From: Candidatus Dadabacteria bacterium
GTDB lineage: Bacteria > Desulfobacterota_D > UBA1144 > Nemesobacterales > JADFKM01
NCBI GenBank assembly: GCA_022564935.1
Contig: JADFKM010000003.1
Coordinates: 1 to 26,683 of the forward strand
Direction of reading: 5' to 3'
Length of the DNA: 26,683 bases
The position numbers were made by a program, and so were the translations under genes. Of this stretch, positions 22,287 through 26,683 are shown piece after piece. The notes beneath the pieces are model-generated. The model saw only the letters and a list, made by a program, of their open reading frames with translations, made no database searches and was not told where the DNA came from. Position 1 is the first letter of the stretch; each line of letters starts with the position of its first letter.

Positions 22287-23423
22287 TCAATACTCCAGCT
22301 TCTGAGTGAGCGGAGGGTCTAGGGTTTGGCGGAGCTCTTCGTAAGCGGGTGTTTCGATATTGAGGGTTATAAGGACCCTCCTGCTGTCCACTTTCATACC
22401 CGAGGCCACTCCCGAGCCGAGACCTTCGGCCCTTGCCAGCCTCTCCTGCGCAATACCGTTTGAGAGCAGATAGTTTTTTAGGATTTCTGCCTGCTTATTT
22501 GTTAGGTCTAAGTTCATATTTTCGGTTGCGAAATCATTTGAATAGATGTATAGGGATAAATCCAGCTCTGCGTGCTCCTTCAACACCTCTATTAACGCAT
22601 CAATTGAGGGGTAGGCCTCAAAAATTATTGATTCTCCCCGAGGGGCGAAGATGTTGCTGAACACAACGTTCACTCCATCTGAGGTGAGCTCAACGTCCGC
22701 GCCGTAAATTGGTGTGAGCTTTTCGGTCAATTCAGCTCTGTTCTTATATGCTTGTTTTGCTGCCTCAAGGGTTTTGGCTGCAAGCTCTATGGCTTGTTTA
22801 GAGAGCTCAAGGGCCGGGTCGTATTGTTCGGAGGCCAGGCTGTATTCGGCTTCGCGCAGTTTCTGCTCGGCGTTGCGGTACAGCTCCGGCAAGACGATAT
22901 CTGCATGTAAATTTTTTGCTTCGTCTAGAAGCTCGTTGGCCTTATCTATATTGTCGAGGGATGAAGACGAGAGGATGCCCTTGGATACGGCAATCTTATC
23001 CTTGAGGTGTTCCAGCCTGACAACGCTGTGGCTGAGTTCCGATTCGTGGACTGATTTCGTGGTGTTCAGCTCCATTAAAAGTTTTCTTTGGTTGTTGATT
23101 TCCTTATTGATATTTGCAATCCTCGTTACCGACCTTGCGTGTTTAGCCTTGATTTGTGAGATTGTATACAGCTCCTTTGCATCTAGGTTTTTCCCATCAG
23201 CGGCTTTGTGTTTGCTTTTAGCAAAAAAGTGCTCGGCTTCGGCCATCAATTCAGGGGCGTACCGTTTAGCGCCTTCCTGTTTTGCCTGCTCCAGCTGCTC
23301 ATAGGTTCGAAGTAAGTCTTGGTCATATCCTACATTTGTATCATAGAAGATATTTTGTGGTATGCACGATGCGAGGATAGTGAGGATAGAACATATAAGA
23401 AAGTTTTGGGAATAATGGCTCAT
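22287..23423 (-). CDS. OmpA-like lipoprotein with DUF4398-like N-terminus and coiled coil
   Basis: The 378-residue product has a lipobox ILASC (Cys20). Residues 40-110 (EQAKQEGAKRYAPELMAEAEHFFAKS) match the DUF4398 pattern of helical repeats. A coiled coil covers about 100-160, and a second alanine-rich helical repeat with PELYRNAEQKLREAEYSL covers 180-235. The last 130 residues are OmpA-like: GVNVVFSNIFAPRGESIIFEA, LSLYIYSND, LTNKQAEILKNYLLSNGIAQERL, SGMKVDSRRVLI. OmpA domains bind diaminopimelate in peptidoglycan; the usual F-x-x-x-S/T-D-x-x-G segment is altered here, so binding may be weaker. It likely tethers the outer membrane to the wall. It overlaps the upstream gene by 4 bp (ATGA). 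Confidence 0.75.
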   Translation of the reverse strand: MSHYSQNFLICSILTILASCIPQNIFYDTNVGYDQDLLRTYEQLEQAKQEGAKRYAPELMAEAEHFFAKSKHKAADGKNLDAKELYTISQIKAKHARSVTRIANINKEINNQRKLLMELNTTKSVHESELSHSVVRLEHLKDKIAVSKGILSSSSLDNIDKANELLDEAKNLHADIVLPELYRNAEQKLREAEYSLASEQYDPALELSKQAIELAAKTLEAAKQAYKNRAELTEKLTPIYGADVELTSDGVNVVFSNIFAPRGESIIFEAYPSIDALIEVLKEHAELDLSLYIYSNDFATENMNLDLTNKQAEILKNYLLSNGIAQERLARAEGLGSGVASGMKVDSRRVLITLNIETPAYEELRQTLDPPLTQKLEY

Positions 23424-23833
23424 TGATTCTCTAAGTTGTTTATTTTCTCCATGACTTTATTGTTGGTTTTAACCAAGTCATCTATTTGCTTCTCAATATC
23501 ATCAAGCAATTTGTTAAGCCGAGCCAGCTCCTCTTTTTTTGAAGCTTCGCTGAGAAGAGAGTTGATAAAAGAGAGTTGTACTGATATTTTTCTTAGTATG
23601 ACGTTTCTGTTAATGGTGCGCTGGGATTTATATTCCTCAATCCATGAATCCATGATGAGAATTTCTTCATGGGGGAAATTTTCGGGTAAATTGGCTTTAG
23701 CAAATGTGTAACTCCTCTCAATCTCTTTAAAATCGGTTTTGTCGGGTATACCCTTCGCATATGTGGTGAGGGAGATGAATAATAAAGAGAGGAAAAAGGC
23801 GATTTTCACTATATAAGAAATGGTATTATACAT
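23420..23833 (-). CDS. Secreted coiled-coil protein of unknown function
   Basis: The 137-residue product has a signal peptide (hydrophobic core IAFFLSLLFISLTT, likely cleavage after TYA). The mature part is helical, ending in a strong heptad coiled coil (ELARLNKLLDDIEKQIDDLVKTNNKVMEKINNLE). No family recognised. The ATG at 23831-23833 has no ribosome site and overlaps a tandem repeat. A GTG at 23809 would leave a more typical signal peptide (MKIAFFLSLLF), so the start is uncertain. The stop overlaps the OmpA-like gene by 4 bp, and shared coiled coils suggest the two proteins interact. Confidence 0.6.
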   Translation of the reverse strand: MYNTISYIVKIAFFLSLLFISLTTYAKGIPDKTDFKEIERSYTFAKANLPENFPHEEILIMDSWIEEYKSQRTINRNVILRKISVQLSFINSLLSEASKKEELARLNKLLDDIEKQIDDLVKTNNKVMEKINNLENQ

Positions 23834-23867
23834 TATATTATAGAGTCTACATTATATTATAAAGTCT
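23830..23867. repeat. 19-bp tandem repeat, two copies plus a partial third
   Basis: ACATTATATTATAGAGTCT (23830-23848) is repeated with one change at 23849-23867, and ACATTGATTGGACTCT follows. On the - strand each unit contains overlapping TATAAT boxes, just upstream of or across the start of the secreted coiled-coil gene. It may duplicate the -10 region of its promoter. No good -35 box is seen. Confidence 0.65.
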
Positions 23868-23950
23868 ACATTGATTGGACTCTATAGCAAGACACATCTG
23901 AGGGGTATTGTATTGAGTCTTTTGTAAAGTATTTTGAAATCGAATAGGTC

Positions 23951-23979
23951 TTGACAAAAATATTTTTGTTTTGTATTGT
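23951..23979 (+). promoter_or_regulatory. Candidate sigma70 promoter of the pil operon
   Basis: A perfect TTGACA (23951-23956) is followed after 17 bases by TATTGT (23974-23979), which matches the -10 consensus at four positions. It would give a leader of about 290 bases before pilM. A nearer promoter beside the palindromes at 24188-24211 is possible but less well matched. Confidence 0.4.
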
Positions 23980-24195
23980 GGAAATAAGATTAAAATTTAA
24001 TTAATTACTTGAAGAAAAAACGCTTTTTGAGTATGTCAAAGTAAATGAAGCTTGTCAAATTTAAACTAAATGATTAAGGTTTTGAGAATTTCAGAGAGAT
24101 AAGGGGTGCTAAATCACAGTGTTTTGAATAAAATTAAAAGTTTTTCACTTGGCAATTAGTCAATGATTATAGGCAGTTATATAATCAAGCTTAAG

Positions 24196-24211
24196 CTAAT
24201 TTATAAATTAG
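24196..24211. promoter_or_regulatory. Perfect 16-bp palindrome upstream of pilM
   Basis: CTAATTTATAAATTAG is fully self-complementary and overlaps by two bases the palindrome AGCTTAAGCT (24188-24197). They lie 65-90 bp before the pilM start. A regulator site is plausible, though AT-rich DNA gives such palindromes more easily by chance. Confidence 0.35.
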
Positions 24212-24275
24212 TATTGTATTTGCATAAAAAAAGTGATAGAGTTGAACAAAATAAAACTATTCAGGAGATAGAGCG

Positions 24276-25331
24276 TTGATATTCGGGTTAGGTAAATCAA
24301 AGGGAATCATAGGGTTGGATATTGGCACTAGCTCTATAAAATTAGCCGAGCTTAAAGAAACCAAAAGGGGCTACCAATTGGTTAGCCTCGGGGAATCGTT
24401 TCTGCAGCCTGAATCTATCGTAAACAAAGCCATAGTGGACCCTGAAGCTGTAATCGATTCCATTTCGTCTTTAATCGATGAGCATAAGATAAAAACCAGT
24501 AACGCCGCAATCTCCATTTCCGGTCACTCGATAAACATTAAGAAAGTGAGTCTTCCACTCATGGAGGAAAAGGAGCTAAAGGACGCTATTCCTTGGGAGC
24601 TTGAACAGTACATACCGCACAGCATAAACGACGTAAACTACGACTTCCAGATTCTGCCCGGCGAGAACGCCGAGGGGAATATGGACGTTTTAATTGTTGC
24701 GGCGAAAAAAGACGTTGCAGATACTTATGTGTATATAGTCACCGAGGCGGGCCTTAACCCTGTGGTGCTGGACGTTGATGCGTTTGCCCTTGAGAACATG
24801 TACGAGCTCAATTATGAGGAGACCGACGAAGTAGTGGCCTTGATAAACATCGGAGCTTCGGTGACAAATATAAACATTCTAAAAGAGGGGATTTCAATTT
24901 TCACCCGGGACATAACCACCGGAGGTTATCAGTTCACAGATGCTATAAAGAGTGAATTTAATGTGGATTACGATGAAGCCGAGAGGATGAAGTTTTCCAT
25001 GGGAGCGGGCACTATACCTCCGGAGCTCGACAGGCTTGCACGAGACTTTACCGACTCGGTCTCGGGTGAAATAAAACGTACAATCGATTTTTTCTCTAAA
25101 ACAATTTGGAAAGATGCCGTTCAGCAGATAATCATTTCCGGAGGCTCTTCCAAGGTTCCGTGTTTTTTGGAGACCCTTCGTGAAACGCTCGGCACCAGGG
25201 TTGACCTCATAGACCCATTTCAAAACATCGCTTACAGCGATTCGGATTTCGATCCGGAGTACATTGAGGATGTCGGTCCTAAAATGGGCGTAGCAATAGG
25301 ACTTTCCTTAAGGAGGCTCGGGGACAGATGA
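24276..25331 (+). CDS. pilM: Type IV pilus assembly ATPase-fold protein PilM
   Basis: The 351-residue protein has the actin-like fold of PilM/FtsA: GIIGLDIGTSSIKLAEL at the N-terminus (phosphate 1 loop), VVALINIGASVTNINIL (phosphate 2), and QIIISGGSSKVPCF (adenosine loop). Length and the EKELKDAIPWELEQYIPH segment are typical. It is a cytoplasmic protein that binds the PilN N-terminus and links the PilNO complex to the motor. The start is TTG at 24276, with AGGAGA 7 bases upstream; no better in-frame start keeps the conserved N-terminus. The stop overlaps pilN by 4 bp. Confidence 0.95.
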   Translation: MIFGLGKSKGIIGLDIGTSSIKLAELKETKRGYQLVSLGESFLQPESIVNKAIVDPEAVIDSISSLIDEHKIKTSNAAISISGHSINIKKVSLPLMEEKELKDAIPWELEQYIPHSINDVNYDFQILPGENAEGNMDVLIVAAKKDVADTYVYIVTEAGLNPVVLDVDAFALENMYELNYEETDEVVALINIGASVTNINILKEGISIFTRDITTGGYQFTDAIKSEFNVDYDEAERMKFSMGAGTIPPELDRLARDFTDSVSGEIKRTIDFFSKTIWKDAVQQIIISGGSSKVPCFLETLRETLGTRVDLIDPFQNIAYSDSDFDPEYIEDVGPKMGVAIGLSLRRLGDR

Positions 25332-25924
25332 TTAGAATAAACCTCCTGTCGGAAGAAGAAAGAAGAGAAATAAAGGGTATAACCGAGTTTTTACTCGGGG
25401 TGGCGGTCATTGTGGGAATGATAGTGGTTTTGGTGGCTGTGGATTTCAATGAAAGCTCAAAGATCAGCGGCAAACAGAGGGAGTTGAACAGACTGAAAAA
25501 GGAGATAAAAAACAAAGAAGCCGTGAAAGCGCGGGTCGAGGATTTTAAGAGACAAAATAAACTTCTTGAACAGAGGATCAGGGTCATTCAGGTTCTGGAA
25601 GAAAATAGGGCCGGGCCTCTTTTTGTAATGGATTCCCTCGGAAAGGCCATACCCGAGAGGGCTTGGGTAAATAAATTCACCGAGAAAGGCTTTATTGCTA
25701 CGATGGAAGGGGTGGCGTGGAATGAAAAAACTGTCGCGGAATTTATGAGAAATCTTCAGGCGTCTCCCTATTTTAAAGCGGTATCACTTAAGGAAATAAA
25801 AACAAAAAGGATTCAGACGCTTGATCTGAAGACATACAAAATACAGACCAGGCTCAACTATTCGGGGAAAACGGATAAGCCTAAACCCGGAACAAATGCT
25901 GGAACCAAAAAAAAGGGAATATAG
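25328..25924 (+). CDS. pilN: Type IV pilus inner-membrane assembly protein PilN
   Basis: The 198-residue protein starts MIRINLLSEEERRE, the conserved INLLP-like motif that binds PilM. One membrane helix follows at about 20-42, then a coiled coil (GKQRELNRLKKEIKNKEAVK) and a ferredoxin-like periplasmic domain (AWVNKFTEKGFIATMEGVAW and FMRNLQASPYF). PilN pairs with PilO and aligns the inner-membrane platform with the secretin through PilP. The initial Ile-Asn-Leu-Leu is intact, but Ser-Glu replaces the usual Pro. Confidence 0.95.
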   Translation: MIRINLLSEEERREIKGITEFLLGVAVIVGMIVVLVAVDFNESSKISGKQRELNRLKKEIKNKEAVKARVEDFKRQNKLLEQRIRVIQVLEENRAGPLFVMDSLGKAIPERAWVNKFTEKGFIATMEGVAWNEKTVAEFMRNLQASPYFKAVSLKEIKTKRIQTLDLKTYKIQTRLNYSGKTDKPKPGTNAGTKKKGI

Positions 25925-25955
25925 TTACAAAATCATTTAAGCAGGGATTTGGCAA

Positions 25956-26591
25956 GTGAATTCAGAGAAGTTTTTAGAGTTTGTAGAAAAAATTAATCAG
26001 CTTAATGTGAAGGTCAAGCTGGGTATCTTGGTCGGGATAATAGTGGTCCTGGTGGGAATTTACTGGTATTGGTTCTGGTCGCCAAAGCAGGAAGATATTA
26101 GAGCGCTGGACCTACAAATCCAAAAGCAGACAAAGGTTTTAACCGAGTATAAAACTATTGAAGCCCAATTGCCCGAATTCGAGAAGCAGTTCAAAGAATT
26201 AACTGTTCAATATGAAGCAGCCAGGAGAAAATTGCCCACCAAGCAAGAAATACCAGGCTTAATAGAGGCCATATATACGGCTGTGAGCCAGTCCGGTCTC
26301 GAGCCCGACACTTTCACTCCGAAGAAAGAGGTCAGGAGGGAGATTTACGCGGAGATTCCGGTTCAAATGAAGGTTTTCGGTTCATACTACACTCTGGCTA
26401 GATTCTTTGACAATGTTTCCAAATTGCCCAGGATAGTTAATGTTAAAAACCTCCAGCTCTCACGGCCCAAGGGTGGAGGTACATCCCTGCAAGCGTCGTT
26501 TACTGCCGTTACGTTTAGAATGCTTCCACAGTCCGAAATTCAGGCGCAAACGAAAAAAGGAAAAGGCAAGAAGGGCAGTAGAAAAAGGTAA
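25956..26591 (+). CDS. pilO: Type IV pilus inner-membrane assembly protein PilO
   Basis: The 211-residue protein has a short cytoplasmic N-terminus, a membrane helix at about 22-45 (GILVGIIVVLVGIYWYWFW), a coiled coil (DIRALDLQIQKQTKVLTEYK) and the PilO ferredoxin-like domain with KLPTKQEIPGLIEAIYTAVS, then VQMKVFGSYYTLARFFDNVS and LPRIVNVKNL. It forms heterodimers with PilN. The start is GTG; the frame has no better choice and an AGGGA lies about 11 bases upstream. A Lys/Arg-rich tail ends the protein. Confidence 0.95.
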   Translation: MNSEKFLEFVEKINQLNVKVKLGILVGIIVVLVGIYWYWFWSPKQEDIRALDLQIQKQTKVLTEYKTIEAQLPEFEKQFKELTVQYEAARRKLPTKQEIPGLIEAIYTAVSQSGLEPDTFTPKKEVRREIYAEIPVQMKVFGSYYTLARFFDNVSKLPRIVNVKNLQLSRPKGGGTSLQASFTAVTFRMLPQSEIQAQTKKGKGKKGSRKR

Positions 26592-26623
26592 AAAACCTTT
26601 CGAAGTAAACAAATCGAGGGGAA

Positions 26624-26683
26624 ATGATACTAAGATACGCAATACTCATAACCGCATTGGCATCAATCGCCCTGGACTCAATT
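26624..26683 (+). CDS. Probable PilP lipoprotein, first 20 codons only
   Basis: ATG 26624 follows GAGGGG by 5 bases and opens MILRYAILITALASIALDSI, a hydrophobic signal-like sequence, running off the window. The position directly after pilO is that of pilP, the lipoprotein linking PilNO to the PilQ secretin. The identity rests on gene order, since no PilP-specific motif is included. Confidence 0.55.
   Translation, partial: MILRYAILITALASIALDSI

Larger units (their letters stand above)
23834..24275. other. 442-bp AT-rich divergent intergenic region
   Basis: The region separates the - strand coiled-coil/OmpA-like operon from the + strand pil operon and holds no gene. It contains most of the 19-bp repeats, a sigma70-like promoter facing pilM (23951-23979), and adjacent palindromes AGCTTAAGCT (24188-24197) and CTAATTTATAAATTAG (24196-24211). 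A TATAAT at 24180-24185 has no -35 box at usual spacing. Confidence 0.6.

Noticed and set aside
24149-24185. TTGGCA and TATAAT as a pilM promoter
   Set aside because: The boxes are 25 bases apart, too far for sigma70, and the sequence lacks the GG/GC spacing of a sigma54 site.

Overview
The window comes from a Gram-negative bacterium of moderate to low GC content. The evidence is an outer-membrane polysaccharide export lipoprotein (Wza type), several lipoprotein signal peptides, an OmpA-like lipoprotein and the inner-membrane part of a type IVa pilus machine. The species cannot be named from the sequence. A deep-branching proteobacterial, Desulfobacterota-like or Dadabacteria-like genome would fit, but that is inference.

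Region 1 (1-7781, + strand) is the sugar-assembly half of an exopolysaccharide or O-antigen locus. It holds a GT9 glycosyltransferase cut by the window edge, an O-antigen polymerase/ligase, a GT2, a broken GT4, a class I methyltransferase, an intact GT4, a second methyltransferase, a WecG/TagA/CpsF glycosyltransferase and a GDP-mannose 3,5-epimerase-like enzyme with all its catalytic residues. Region 2 (7925-18425, - strand) is the export and control half and converges on region 1. A strong sigma70-type promoter at 18397-18425 precedes a FecR-like protein, Wza, a Wzc-type chain-length protein fused to a tyrosine kinase, a TPR/jelly-roll membrane protein, a J-domain/TM/LysM/NTF2-like fusion, a specialised NusG paralogue, a mannose-6-phosphate-isomerase-like cupin and, beyond a decayed small membrane gene, a second Wzy_C protein. 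Together these genes would make activated sugar, build and polymerise repeat units, and control length and export.

Region 3 (about 18420-20530) is the debris of mobile DNA. It contains an excisionase-like pseudogene, a rho-independent terminator, the 3' half of a tRNA-Phe gene with no 5' half, two truncated IS3-family pieces and a diverged direct repeat of about 45 bp. The IS pieces are a 3' end at 19030-19170 and a 5' end at 20271-20513, with matching terminal inverted repeats. They bracket a lipoprotein gene with an HEFAH motif and look like an eroded composite transposon next to a tRNA-type attachment site.

Region 4 (20564-22202, + strand) is a tight three-gene operon: XRE regulator, bitopic membrane protein with a sensor-like outer domain, and small lipoprotein. 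Palindromes sit in its promoter. I do not recognise it as a described system, and it is the best candidate here for something new. Region 5 (22287-23833, - strand) is a pair encoding an OmpA-like lipoprotein and a secreted coiled-coil protein. Region 6 (24276-26683, + strand) is pilM-pilN-pilO and the first 20 codons of a probable pilP.

Three reading frames (2997, 9398 twice) are broken by single stop codons, each explicable by one transition. Together with the IS and tRNA fragments this suggests a locus that is actively rearranging and losing parts.
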